From the NCBI RefSeq assembly GCF_008932435.1, contig NZ_WBWE01000001.1, positions 467,237-531,236 on the forward strand: a stretch of 64,000 nucleotides of DNA, read 5' to 3'. The DNA is from Brucella pseudintermedia (GTDB lineage Bacteria; Pseudomonadota; Alphaproteobacteria; Rhizobiales; Rhizobiaceae). A program made the position numbers and the translations under genes. A model generated the notes under the pieces. The model did not search any database, was not told the DNA's origin, and was given only the letters and a program-made list of their open reading frames with translations. Each line of letters starts with the position of its first letter. Within the stretch, counting starts at the first letter, position 1. Of this stretch, positions 49,743 through 58,332 are shown in pieces.

Positions 49743-50187
49743 CGGCCATGACCGGATGCACGGTGCGAAATCCGACCGCGACGCGGTTCCAGAGGTTGAT
49801 CATATTGATGGCCATGCTGAGTTTCACGATTTCCTCATCGGTGAAATGCTCCTTCAGGGCATTGAAATCCTCATCCGGCGCGCGGGTCTGCGCGATAAGC
49901 GTCAATGCCTCGGTCCATGCAAGCGCGGCACGCTCGCGCGGCGTGAATAACGGCGATTCCCGCCACGCTGCCACGAGGTAGAGGCGTTCTTCAGTCTCTC
50001 CCGCCTTGCGGGCATCGCGCGTGTGCATGTGAATGCAATAAGCGCATCCGTTGATCTGCGATGCGCGAATACGCACGAGTTCATAAAGACTATATTCCAG
50101 CCCGGCCTCCGACACGGCCTTTTCCGCCTCGACCATGACCTGCATGATCTTGGGCGCCAGCTTATACGGAACGAGTCTCGCTTCCAT
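49726..50187 (-). CDS. Carboxymuconolactone decarboxylase / AhpD-like partner of ECF41
   Basis: The protein has 153 residues. ELVRIRASQINGCAYCIHMHTRDARKAGET carries the CxxC (CAYC) and the following His of AhpD-type peroxidase/disulfide reductases; LVAAWRESPLFTPRERAALAWTEAL follows. ECF41 sigma factors are usually encoded with a COE (carboxymuconolactone decarboxylase, oxidoreductase or epimerase) gene that they transcribe. The operon order CMD then sigma fits. The physiological substrate is unknown. Confidence 0.9.
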   Translation of the reverse strand: MEARLVPYKLAPKIMQVMVEAEKAVSEAGLEYSLYELVRIRASQINGCAYCIHMHTRDARKAGETEERLYLVAAWRESPLFTPRERAALAWTEALTLIAQTRAPDEDFNALKEHFTDEEIVKLSMAINMINLWNRVAVGFRTVHPVMADASAA

Positions 50188-50232
50188 GATACGTCTCCTT
50201 GGGGCCTACGATTTGATGTCGCTCACCATCAA

Positions 50233-50259
50233 GACGAAACGGGCGCCGCAGATGTGACA
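50233..50259 (-). promoter_or_regulatory. ECF41-type promoter of the CMD-sigma operon
   Basis: On the minus strand, TGTCACA (50259-50253), 16 bases, CGTC (50236-50233). This is exactly the ECF41 target consensus TGTCACA-N16-CGTC as I remember it from the ECF literature. The CMD start codon lies 46 bases further. Confidence 0.8.
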
Positions 50260-50274
50260 TGCCTTGCAGAAAAA

Positions 50275-51660
50275 TTACTTCCCTGTTTCCAGAAGCCGTT
50301 CGGCAATCTTTGCCGCCAGTCTTTCGGCGACCTGTTCCTTGCTCATTTCCGGCCATTCCTCGATACCCGACCGGCTGAGAATACGAACATGATTGCGGTC
50401 GCCGCCCATGACGCTGCTGCCGTCAGGCCCATGCGAAACATCATTGGCAACGATCCAGTCCGCGCCCTTCTTCTCAAGCTTGGCTCTCGCATTCCCGGCC
50501 ACGTCCTGCGTTTCGGCGGCAAAGCCGACAACAAGGCCCGGCCGCTTGTCGCTATGGCCGACCCCCGCCAGAATGTCGGGGTTCTCGACCATGGCGAGTG
50601 TCGGCGCGCTTTCTCCGGGCTTCTTCTTGATCTTCTGTCCGGCTTCATTGGCCGTGCGCCAGTCGGCAACCGCCGCGACCATCACCGCCGCGTCAGCGGG
50701 CAGATACCGCTCCACAGCCGCCTGCATTTCGCGTGCCGTCTCGACATGGGTGACATCGACGCCTTCGGGATCGGGAACGTTGACCGGCCCGGACACAAGA
50801 TGCACCGTTGCACCGAGCCGCGCCAGTGCCGCCGCTATCGCATGGCCCTGCTTGCCCGACGAGCGGTTGGCGATATAGCGGACCGGATCGATCGGCTCAT
50901 GCGTCGGCCCCGACGTCATGACGATGGATTTGCCCGCAAGCGGCTTCACCTGCGGCGCAAGCAGGTTTTCAATGGCCGCGACGATTGCCAGCGGTTCGCT
51001 CATGCGGCCCGTTCCGGCCTCGCCACTTTCCGCCATCTCACCCTTCTCGGGACCTATGAAACGCACGCCGTCCTTTTCAAGCGTCGCGCGATTGCGTTTC
51101 GTGGCGGGATTGTCCCACATGGCCGGGTTCATGGCAGGCGCGATCAGCACGGGAACCTTGCGCGCCAGCAACACTGCACTCGCCAGATCGTCGGCAAGCC
51201 CGTTGGCCATCTTGGCCATCAGATCGGCGGTCGCGGGCGCAACGACGATCAGGTCCGCATCGCGGGCCAGCCGTATATGCCCTACATCCTGCTCATCTTC
51301 TCGTGAGAAAAGATCGGTAAAGACATGATCGGCGGAAACCGCGCCAATGGTCAGCGGCGTCACGAATTGCTGCGCTGCCTCCGTCATCAACGGCCGCACA
51401 TGCGCGCCGCGCTCACGCAGGCGGCGAATGAGGTCTGGCGTCTTATAGGCTGCTATGCCGCCGCCGATTATCAGAAGAACGCGTTTTCCCGTCAGTGAAG
51501 CCGCCGCCCCTGAGGATGCTGCCATAACCGGCACAGCTTCATTCAGCCCGGCCAACAGGATGCGGGCTTCCTCCTCCATGGAGCGCCCGTTCTGCGCCGC
51601 CCTGATGCGCAGCCGTTCCTTGGCGGCGTCATCGAGATTACGGATGGTAATACTGGCCAT
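50275..51660 (-). CDS. coaBC: CoaBC bifunctional enzyme with N-terminal ribbon-helix-helix domain
   Basis: The protein has 461 residues. Residues 1-40 (MASITIRNLDDAAKERLRIR, then RSMEEEARILLAGL) are a FitA-type ribbon-helix-helix antitoxin-like domain. A linker follows (41-57). CoaC (58-238) has GGGIAAYKTPDLIRRL, GHIRLARDAD (active His128) and PAMNPAMW; the Cys found in the E. coli ACGD loop is absent (MAESGE). CoaB (243-455) has TSGPTHEPIDPVRYIANRSSG and GQKIKKKPGE (Lys). It makes 4'-phosphopantetheine in coenzyme A synthesis. Start 51660 has AGGTG upstream. The next genes ubiB and ubiE lie upstream on the same strand. Confidence 0.92.
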   Translation of the reverse strand: MASITIRNLDDAAKERLRIRAAQNGRSMEEEARILLAGLNEAVPVMAASSGAAASLTGKRVLLIIGGGIAAYKTPDLIRRLRERGAHVRPLMTEAAQQFVTPLTIGAVSADHVFTDLFSREDEQDVGHIRLARDADLIVVAPATADLMAKMANGLADDLASAVLLARKVPVLIAPAMNPAMWDNPATKRNRATLEKDGVRFIGPEKGEMAESGEAGTGRMSEPLAIVAAIENLLAPQVKPLAGKSIVMTSGPTHEPIDPVRYIANRSSGKQGHAIAAALARLGATVHLVSGPVNVPDPEGVDVTHVETAREMQAAVERYLPADAAVMVAAVADWRTANEAGQKIKKKPGESAPTLAMVENPDILAGVGHSDKRPGLVVGFAAETQDVAGNARAKLEKKGADWIVANDVSHGPDGSSVMGGDRNHVRILSRSGIEEWPEMSKEQVAERLAAKIAERLLETGK

Positions 51661-51661
51661 T

Positions 51662-51692
51662 TGATTGCACCTGCTTGTTACAAGTGCAATCA
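51662..51692. promoter_or_regulatory. Inverted repeat just upstream of the coaBC start
   Basis: TGATTGCAC (51662-51670) and GTGCAATCA (51684-51692) are perfect 9-base arms around a 13-base centre that itself contains CTTGTTACAAG. The left arm touches the ATG (51660-51658). Since the protein carries a DNA-binding RHH domain, this may be its own operator. Confidence 0.5.
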
Positions 51693-51734
51693 TTGAAATC
51701 ACTTTCAAGTTGGCATGTCACGCAAAACTTGTCA

Positions 51735-53318
51735 CTACAGCCAAATATAAAGCTTGATGGCTATTGCTGCGAGAGAAATTGCAATCACGACCTGCGCAAT
51801 GCGACCCCAGCGCGAGTGGCGCGCTTCCGCCCGACCGATGGCTTCCGCCGTTGCTGCATCAAAACGCAATCCGTTCGCAGCCATATCGTCCAGCGCAACG
51901 GAAACACGCTCCACGCGCGCGACCAGTTCCGGCGTCTTGCGCGTGAAATGTAGCAGTGAATAAGCGCTGTCCTTCGCATCGAGAAGCATGCCTTGCGGCC
52001 CGAGATTTTTGCGTATCCAGTCGCCGACGACCGGTTCCGCCGCCTTCCACATGTTAAAATGCGGATCGAGCGTGCGCGACACGCCTTCCACAACCACCAT
52101 AGTCTTCTGAAGCATCAGAAGCTCGGGGCGGGTTTCCATATCGAAAAGCTCGGTTACTTCAAACAGCAAGGTCAGAAGCTTCGCCATGGAAATGGTTTCG
52201 GCAGGCTGGCCGTGGATCGGCTCGCCAATGGCGCGAATGGCCTGCGCAAAACTTGCCACGTCATGCGTATGCGGCACGTAGCCTGCTTCAAAATGCACTT
52301 CCGCCACGCGCATATAGTCCCGCGTGATGAAACCATAGAGGATTTCGGCAAGGAACCGCCGCTGCTGCTTGTTGAGCCGCCCGGTAATGCCGAAATCGAC
52401 CGCAACGATCAGCCCCTGATGATCCACAAACAGATTGCCGGGATGCATGTCGGCATGGAAAAAGCCGTCGCGCAGCGTATGGCGCAGGAAGGACTGGATG
52501 AGCGTTTCGGCAAGTTTTTTAAGATCGAAACCCGCCGCCTCAAGCGCGGAAATATCCGACATCTTGATACCGTCGATCCATTCGAGCGTCAGCACGTCAC
52601 GACCGGTGCGTTCCCAGTCCACCTTGGGAACGCGGAAACCCGCATCGTCCTTGATGTTTTCCGCGATCTCGGAAAGCGCCGCCGCTTCAAGACGCAGATC
52701 CATCTCAATGCGGGTGGTCTGCTGCAACGTCTCCACAACCTGCACGGGGCGCAGGCGGCGCGTAAAGGGCACGTGGCGTTCCTGCATGCGCGCGACCATG
52801 TAGAAGCCTTCAAGGTCGCGGGCAAAACGCTGGCGAACGCCCGGACGAATGACCTTGACGGCAACCTTTTGGCGCGCACCGTCCTTCATGACTTCCGCCG
52901 GATGCACCTGCGCCATCGAAGCGGCGGCTATCGGCGCATCGAATTGCAGGTAAAGATCATCGATCTTGCGGCCAAGCGAACCTTCGACGGCGGCAACAGC
53001 ATCGACCTGCGGGAAGAAGTCGAGCCTGTCCTGTAAAAGTTCCAGATCGGCAGCGACATCGCGTCCGACAATATCGGGCCGCGTCGCCAGAAACTGGCCG
53101 AGCTTGACATAGGACGGGCCGAGCTTGTTCATGGCTCGCGACATGCGCTCGGAACGCTGCATGTGGCGTGCGCGCGGACGCGCCAGAATGCCCGCAATCT
53201 TGTGCCCAAAAGCGGGAAGACCGGAAAGCCCCTCAACAGGCAGCGCACTGATCACGCCTTCGCGTGTCAATATCCATCCGGCCCGCATCAGCCGGAAAGC
53301 AGCGGAAAAATTGCTCAT
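51735..53318 (-). CDS. ubiB: Ubiquinone biosynthesis protein UbiB (ABC1/ADCK kinase-like)
   Basis: The protein has 527 residues from ATG 53318 (GTGAGG upstream). LGPSYVKLGQFLATRPDIVG is the KxGQ motif of the ADCK family. VAVKVIRPGVRQRF (Lys), FFHADMHPGNLFV (catalytic Asp/Asn) and VAVDFGITGRL (metal Asp) complete the atypical kinase. One or two C-terminal membrane helices (IAISLAAIAIKLYIWL). It supports coenzyme Q synthesis. It follows ubiE by 31 bases. Confidence 0.96.
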   Translation of the reverse strand: MSNFSAAFRLMRAGWILTREGVISALPVEGLSGLPAFGHKIAGILARPRARHMQRSERMSRAMNKLGPSYVKLGQFLATRPDIVGRDVAADLELLQDRLDFFPQVDAVAAVEGSLGRKIDDLYLQFDAPIAAASMAQVHPAEVMKDGARQKVAVKVIRPGVRQRFARDLEGFYMVARMQERHVPFTRRLRPVQVVETLQQTTRIEMDLRLEAAALSEIAENIKDDAGFRVPKVDWERTGRDVLTLEWIDGIKMSDISALEAAGFDLKKLAETLIQSFLRHTLRDGFFHADMHPGNLFVDHQGLIVAVDFGITGRLNKQQRRFLAEILYGFITRDYMRVAEVHFEAGYVPHTHDVASFAQAIRAIGEPIHGQPAETISMAKLLTLLFEVTELFDMETRPELLMLQKTMVVVEGVSRTLDPHFNMWKAAEPVVGDWIRKNLGPQGMLLDAKDSAYSLLHFTRKTPELVARVERVSVALDDMAANGLRFDAATAEAIGRAEARHSRWGRIAQVVIAISLAAIAIKLYIWL

Positions 53319-53349
53319 GCCCTCACGCCCAAAACCGACCGATGCACGA

Positions 53350-54141
53350 TCAAAGCTTCCAGCCGGAATGAAGCGCGGCGATGCCGCCGGTGAAATTGCG
53401 ATAGCTGACGCGCTCGAATCCGGCCTTCTCAATCATAGTGGCAAAATCCTGCTGCTTGGGGAATTTGCGGATCGACTCGACCAGATAGCTGTAGGAATCC
53501 GCATCGCCGGTAATCAACTTGCCGATACGCGGAATGGCATGGAACGACCACTGGTCATAAACCTTGTCGAGAACCGGCAGTTCGACCTCGGAAAACTCGA
53601 GACACAGGAACCGCCCGCCTGGCTTCAGAACGCGATAGGCTTCAGACAGCGCCTTGTCGATATGCGGCACATTGCGAATACCGAAGGCAATCGTATAGGC
53701 GTCGAAGCTGTTGTCCTCAAACGGCAGTTCCTCGGCATTGGCCTCCACGAATTCGAGATTGTCGGCAAGGCCCTTCTTGATTGCCCGCTCACGACCGACA
53801 CCCAGCATCGAGCCGTTGATATCCAGAATGGTGACATGCGCCTGACGGCCCGAAGCCTCAACAATGCGGAAGGCGATATCGCCGGTGCCGCCAGCAACGT
53901 CGAGCGAAGTCCAGCCCGGGCGCTTCGACGGCGCCAGCCATGCGATCATCGCATCTTTCCAGACGCGGTGCATGCCTGCCGACATGAGATCGTTCATCAC
54001 GTCGTACTTGCTGGCGACCTTATGGAAAACGTCGTTGACCAGACCCTGCTTTTCGTTTTCGTCAACCGCCTTGAAGCCGAATGAACGCTCCATGCCGCCC
54101 TGTGCGCCCACGCGGTCCGCATTGCCGTTTTGCTGGCTCAT
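53350..54141 (-). CDS. ubiE: Demethylmenaquinone/ubiquinone C-methyltransferase UbiE
   Basis: The protein has 263 residues. [19 protein letters not shown] is SAM motif [23 protein letters not shown] and [23 protein letters not shown] are the UbiE signatures. It methylates the ring in ubiquinone synthesis. AGGATGAG precedes the ATG. First gene of the minus run ubiE-ubiB-coaBC. Confidence 0.97.
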   Translation of the reverse strand: MSQQNGNADRVGAQGGMERSFGFKAVDENEKQGLVNDVFHKVASKYDVMNDLMSAGMHRVWKDAMIAWLAPSKRPGWTSLDVAGGTGDIAFRIVEASGRQAHVTILDINGSMLGVGRERAIKKGLADNLEFVEANAEELPFEDNSFDAYTIAFGIRNVPHIDKALSEAYRVLKPGGRFLCLEFSEVELPVLDKVYDQWSFHAIPRIGKLITGDADSYSYLVESIRKFPKQQDFATMIEKAGFERVSYRNFTGGIAALHSGWKL

Positions 54142-54389
54142 AGCTCATCCTGCTTCTGATTATTAAGACGAAAACGATTTCCGTAATGCATATAAAGCTT
54201 GTGCCGGACGATACAAGCAGAGACCGCCCTCCACTACCCCTTTTGTGAAGGGACCTTGCGAACCGTCTTGCGTTAGCGTTTAAAAATGGCCAAAGAGACA
54301 TAAAACTGTGCGTGCGCGCTTGGCCCGGCGTTTTCTCCGGCGCAAACTGCCGCTAAAGTCAAAAAGATAACAAGAAAAGTGGAAAGATC

Positions 54390-55016
54390 ATGGGCGTTAC
54401 AGTCGTCAGCCATCCGCTTGTCCAGCACAAGCTCACCATCATGCGCAAGAAGGAAACGTCCACGGCCAGCTTCCGGCGGTTGCTAAAGGAAATCTCGCTG
54501 TTGCTCTGCTACGAAGTGACGCGCGATCTCGAACTGACCACCATGCCGATCGAAACGCCATTGATGCCGATGGAAGCGCCGGTGCTGGAAGGCAAGAAGC
54601 TCGTCTTCGCGTCGATCCTGCGCGCCGGTAACGGCCTTCTGGAAGGCATGCTCGATCTGGTGCCCGCCGCACGCGTCGCCCATATCGGCCTTTATCGCGA
54701 CCATGACACGCTGCAGCCGGTCGAATATTACTTCAAGGCGCCCGAAGACATCGTAAACCGCCTCATCATCGTGGTGGACCCGATGCTGGCCACTGGACAT
54801 TCGGCAATCGCAGCCATCGACAAGCTGAAGGAACGCGGCGCAACCAATATCCGCTTCCTCTGCCTGCTGGCGGCGCCAGAGGGCATTAAGCGCTTTACCG
54901 AGGCCCATCCGGATGTCGACGTGTTTACTGCTTCCATCGATGAGCGCCTCGATGAAAAGGGTTATATCGTTCCCGGCCTCGGCGATGCTGGCGACCGCAT
55001 GTACGGCACCAAGTAA
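54390..55016 (+). CDS. upp: Uracil phosphoribosyltransferase
   Basis: The protein has 208 residues. [36 protein letters not shown] opens the family; [18 protein letters not shown] is the PRPP-binding motif and [17 protein letters not shown] the C-terminal uracil site. It salvages uracil to UMP. GGAAAG lies upstream. Ends in a perfect 15-bp stem-loop. Confidence 0.97.
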   Translation: MGVTVVSHPLVQHKLTIMRKKETSTASFRRLLKEISLLLCYEVTRDLELTTMPIETPLMPMEAPVLEGKKLVFASILRAGNGLLEGMLDLVPAARVAHIGLYRDHDTLQPVEYYFKAPEDIVNRLIIVVDPMLATGHSAIAAIDKLKERGATNIRFLCLLAAPEGIKRFTEAHPDVDVFTASIDERLDEKGYIVPGLGDAGDRMYGTK

Positions 55017-55022
55017 GCACCA

Positions 55023-55064
55023 GCGCGCATCCCGAAAAGTGTGAAGCGGTTTCGGGATGCGCGC
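55023..55064. repeat. Perfect 15-bp stem-loop, member of a dispersed palindrome family
   Basis: GCGCGCATCCCGAAA (55023-55037) and TTTCGGGATGCGCGC (55050-55064) with a 12-base loop AGTGTGAAGCGG. It shares the core with 8004 and 18665. Six bases after the upp stop, it may end that transcript. Confidence 0.75.
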
Positions 55065-55122
55065 TAAAATAAACAACGCAGAGCGGCCCGCGCCTGCTAT
55101 CGTGCCTCCAAACGGGGGCAGC

Positions 55123-55647
55123 ATGGCGCGGGCTTTTACAATCCTTCTGGTATTCGCGGGACTGGCAATCGCCTTCCCGCTCCTGTTTGAAAAATTCGGC
55201 CAGCAGCCGAAAGCCGGCTCAAGCACCGCCGCGACAGCTTCGACTACTCCCCCCTCGCCCGCTGCCGCCTATAGCGGTCGTCGCGCGCAGATCGCGCCGG
55301 ACAGTCGCGGCCATTTCATCACGGACGTCAGGATCGCCGGTCAAACCTTTCGCGCCATGGTGGACACGGGTGCAAGTGTCGTCGCGATCAATTCCAGCGC
55401 CGCGCGGCGCATCGGCCTGTCGCTCAAATCCGATGATTTCAAATATCGCATTTCTACCGCCAACGGCGAAACACTCGCCGCAATTGCCATCCTGCCCGGC
55501 ATCGAAATCGGACGCGTCCGGATGGAAAATGTGGAAGCCATGGTCCTGCGGGACGACGCGCTTTCGGGCACACTTCTCGGCATGAGCTTTCTGAAGCGCC
55601 TGCGTCACTATGAAGTATCGAATGGCACGCTCATGTTGACGCAATGA
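55123..55647 (+). CDS. Retropepsin-like aspartic protease (TIGR02281 type)
   Basis: The protein has 174 residues with an N-terminal membrane anchor (residues 3-21). The single catalytic motif AMVDTGASVVAINSSAARRIGL and the later LLGMSFLKRL are of the clan AA type, so it works as a dimer. It faces the periplasm. Start at ATG 55123 follows GGGGGCAGC. Substrate unknown. The next genes are slyX and an acetyltransferase in the same direction. Confidence 0.86.
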   Translation: MARAFTILLVFAGLAIAFPLLFEKFGQQPKAGSSTAATASTTPPSPAAAYSGRRAQIAPDSRGHFITDVRIAGQTFRAMVDTGASVVAINSSAARRIGLSLKSDDFKYRISTANGETLAAIAILPGIEIGRVRMENVEAMVLRDDALSGTLLGMSFLKRLRHYEVSNGTLMLTQ

Positions 55648-55726
55648 TGTGATAGCGTACTTCCGACAGAGGTCAAAAGCGGTTACATCCAATGACCACA
55701 AAGCCCATTATCGATGGAAGCCAGCC

Positions 55727-55933
55727 ATGACACCGGACCAACGCCTGACCGAGCTCGAAATTCGCGTAGCCGAACAGGAAAAGACAATCGATGAATTGTC
55801 ATCCGTTCTGGCCGCACAATGGAAAACCATCGACCAGCTTTCCAAAAAGCTCGGCGCATTGACCGACCGCTTTCTGGAACTGGAAGAGCAAACCGCGCCG
55901 GAAGTACCTGTCACCAAACCGCCGCACTGGTAG
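55727..55933 (+). CDS. slyX: SlyX family protein
   Basis: The protein has 68 residues, mostly one coiled coil (LTELEIRVAEQEKTIDELSSVLAAQWKTIDQLSKKLGAL) and the typical end EVPVTKPPHW. Its function is unknown in all bacteria. The GNAT gene starts seven bases later. An upstream in-frame extension starting at 55649 has no similarity and is ignored. Confidence 0.9.
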   Translation: MTPDQRLTELEIRVAEQEKTIDELSSVLAAQWKTIDQLSKKLGALTDRFLELEEQTAPEVPVTKPPHW

Positions 55934-55939
55934 AACGCT

Positions 55940-56401
55940 ATGCTCCGGATCATCCCTCTTGCCGACCGCCCCGATCTCGTATCCGTCTGTGCTGCATGGA
56001 ACCATGCGGAATGGGGCGAGTTTACCGGCTCCACCGTCGAACAGACCGCCACGGCTTTTCGCGACATCTCCCGTGAAAACGATGGACAGGCTGCGCGGGT
56101 CGCGCTCTGGAACGGGGAACCTGCCGGGCTTGCGCTCCTGATCCATAGCGACCTGGAAACGCATCCGCATCTGAAGCCTTGGGTGGCGAGCGTGTTCGTC
56201 GCGCCCGACCATCGCGGCAAGGGTATTGCCAAGAGTCTTGTCGGCGCCGTTGAGGATGCTGCCCGGCAACATGGCTATGAAGAAGCCTATCTCTATACCA
56301 ACAAGCCCGACCTCTACCGGCAGATCGGCTGGAGCGATTTCGAGTTGCTCAATGGCGACTATGCCGGAATGCTGATCATGCAAAAGAAAATCGCGCAGTA
56401 A
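55940..56401 (+). CDS. GNAT family N-acetyltransferase
   Basis: The protein has 153 residues. LKPWVASVFVAPDHRGKGIAKSLVGAVEDAARQ is motif A for acetyl-CoA binding (Q/RxxGxG/A as HRGKGIA). LYTNKPDLYRQIGWSDF is the C-terminal part. The substrate is unknown. It sits seven bases after slyX, without a clear SD. Confidence 0.85.
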   Translation: MLRIIPLADRPDLVSVCAAWNHAEWGEFTGSTVEQTATAFRDISRENDGQAARVALWNGEPAGLALLIHSDLETHPHLKPWVASVFVAPDHRGKGIAKSLVGAVEDAARQHGYEEAYLYTNKPDLYRQIGWSDFELLNGDYAGMLIMQKKIAQ

Positions 56402-56431
56402 GAACCGCGCGATCTCTTTATTACAGCCCGC

Positions 56432-57088
56432 TTATTGTGCCAGCGGGATCGGGCAGCTCACACCGGTGCCGCGCAAACCGCAATAACCGTTCGGGTTCTT
56501 CGCCAGATATTGCTGGTGATAGTCCTCGGCATAATAGAAGTCCGGCGCATCCTCGATCTCGGTCGTGATCGGTCCGATACCGCGAGCGGCGAGCGCCTGC
56601 GCATAGGCTTCGCGGCTCTTTTCCGCCATGTCACGATCAGCCTTGTCGAAAGTATAAATGACCGAACGGTAGGTCGTGCCGATATCGTTGCCCTGCCGCA
56701 TGCCTTGGGTCGGATCGTGCTCCTCCCAGAAAAGCGTCAGCAGCTCGTCAAGGCTCACGACCTTCGGATCATAGACTACAAGCACAACCTCCGCATGACC
56801 GGTGAGGCCCGTGCAAGTTTCCTCATAGGTCGGGTTGGGCGTAACGCCGCCTGCATAACCGACCGCCGTCACATATACGCCCGGCACCTGCCAGAACAGG
56901 CGCTCGGCTCCCCAGAAGCAGCCCATCCCGAACAGAACCTGCTTGTAGCCATCAGGCCACGGTCCTTTCAGCGGGCGACCGTTCACGAAATGGGTTGCGG
57001 ATGTGGGAATCGGTGCCGTACGTCCGGGCAAAGCCTCATCCGCCGAAGGCATCTGCATCTTCTTGCGATAGCTGTCCAAGAAACTCAT
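56432..57088 (-). CDS. msrA: Peptide methionine-S-sulfoxide reductase MsrA
   Basis: The protein has 218 residues starting [15 protein letters not shown], the Brucella-type N-terminus. [21 protein letters not shown] holds the catalytic Cys; [35 protein letters not shown], and [15 protein letters not shown] hold resolving Cys. GGAGATGGAGACC precedes the ATG. It repairs S-methionine sulfoxide in the cytoplasm with thioredoxin. Confidence 0.97.
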   Translation of the reverse strand: MSFLDSYRKKMQMPSADEALPGRTAPIPTSATHFVNGRPLKGPWPDGYKQVLFGMGCFWGAERLFWQVPGVYVTAVGYAGGVTPNPTYEETCTGLTGHAEVVLVVYDPKVVSLDELLTLFWEEHDPTQGMRQGNDIGTTYRSVIYTFDKADRDMAEKSREAYAQALAARGIGPITTEIEDAPDFYYAEDYHQQYLAKNPNGYCGLRGTGVSCPIPLAQ

Positions 57089-57104
57089 GGTCTCCATCTC
57101 CTGA

Positions 57105-57428
57105 TTAGCGGGCGGTGAAGCGTCCCAGTGGGCGTTCACGACGATGACCGACTACATAGAATAACAGGGCGAGAATGCCGAAAAGCAGCCAGCCGGGCTG
57201 CTCAAGCAGCGGAATGCAAACCGCATCCCAGGCTCCTGCCCCTATATAGTGCGCCACGAAGCTTTCTGCATCGGCCAATGTTTCAGGCGCGTTGCGTGAC
57301 CACATGGACAAAAGGGGCTTGGCGATAAACTGCGACGCGCCAACAGAGCGCGCGCCATCAAGGACGGCGAAAATCACCGCGAACGCCAGAAAAACAACCG
57401 CAAAACTACGCAATACAAATCGGATCAC
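57105..57428 (-). CDS. Small conserved hypothetical membrane protein
   Basis: The protein has 107 residues from GTG 57428. Membrane segments lie at about 4-24 and 79-95. The middle ([39 protein letters not shown]) is probably in the periplasm. The tail is basic. It lies 16 bases upstream of msrA on the same strand, so the two may share a transcript. No function known to me. Confidence 0.65.
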   Translation of the reverse strand: MIRFVLRSFAVVFLAFAVIFAVLDGARSVGASQFIAKPLLSMWSRNAPETLADAESFVAHYIGAGAWDAVCIPLLEQPGWLLFGILALLFYVVGHRRERPLGRFTAR

Positions 57429-57800
57429 GATTCTTTGCCCCGGATTCCTACCCTGCTCACGGCACCGGTTTTGAACCCGATCTGCCGAAGATTTATCTTT
57501 TTGACGTTGCTAAAGCATAGCACACCGAACCCATCAGGCTCAAAGGCAAGCTGGATGACAATTCTATGATCAAAATAAACCAATAAATTTCAGTGTGTTA
57601 GATCATAGGAGGCATTCTTTGCACAGGTTCTGCGATTTAGACGCAAAAACTTGCAAATAGCTGTTGAACATATGCATTTTCTGGCTATATTCGCGCCGCA
57701 CCCGCTCGTTGGCGATAAACCAGCGCCTGTTTCGAAGAGCGGTGTCACGTTTGCAGTCAGATTTCACCGTGAGACACGGTTTCCCGACAGCAAGGCAGAC
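57429..57800. other. Intergenic region upstream of tRNA-Ser, no gene seen
   Basis: AT-rich in its middle part (57520-57680). No convincing open frame with a ribosome-binding site was found. No strong -35/-10 pair for the tRNA was found near 57780. Confidence 0.5.
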
Positions 57801-57890
57801 GGAGAGGTGGCCGAGTGGTTGAAGGCGCACGCCTGGAACGCGTGTATACGGGAAACCGTATCGAGGGTTCGAATCCCTCTCTCTCCGCCA
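57801..57890 (+). tRNA. tRNA-Ser (anticodon GGA)
   Basis: 90 bases with encoded CCA. Acceptor GGAGAGG pairs with CTCTCCG-type 3' end. Anticodon stem CACGC/GCGTG with loop CTGGAAC gives GGA. The long variable arm (TATACGGGAAACCGTAT) and T-arm GGTTCGAATCC are typical of class II. tRNA-Ser genes are frequent integration sites; the DNA to its right is accessory. Confidence 0.97.
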
Positions 57891-58332
57891 CTATCAGATT
57901 GCAAACTCCCTACATCTCGTTTTGAGCGCCGAAATTCCTTTTGATTTCAAAGGGGGTTAGCGGTTTCGACCGAACCTCTGAGACTGTCACAACGCCGATT
58001 TCTTGTCTCTGAATGGCTTTCGTCTCAAACCATGCGAACCTCTGCCGATTTGGTTCGGTCGTGAAAGATAAAGATATTTCAATGCGTTATCGTTTCAGCA
58101 GTACATCCGAATTGTAACGGGCTTCTCCGCCAAACAGCTTGAACAGAGACACCCGAGGTAGGCGTTTTGGGGCGGTTTCATGCGAGGCAGAGCGCAGCGC
58201 ACGGGCTCAATGAATCGCCTAGATGTGCTGCGATAGGAAACGACGGAGAAACCGGCGGCTCAAACCCCAAATGCTCCAAGCCGTCAAAGAGGCTTTGCCA
58301 GGCGGCTCTAGCTTGAAGTTATGAAGAGCCTG
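57891..58332. other. Junction region between tRNA-Ser and accessory genes
   Basis: No gene seen. It contains an inverted pair CGACCGAACC (57967-57976) and GGTTCGGTCG (58052-58061), and a shared CGAACCTCTG at 57971 and 58035. The only echo of the tRNA 3' end is TCTCCGCCA at 58122-58131, too short to call an attachment site. Confidence 0.5.

Noticed and set aside
58122..58131. Direct repeat of the tRNA-Ser 3' end as an attachment site
   Set aside because: Only about nine bases match (TCTCCGCCA), which is expected by chance; no tyrosine integrase lies nearby.
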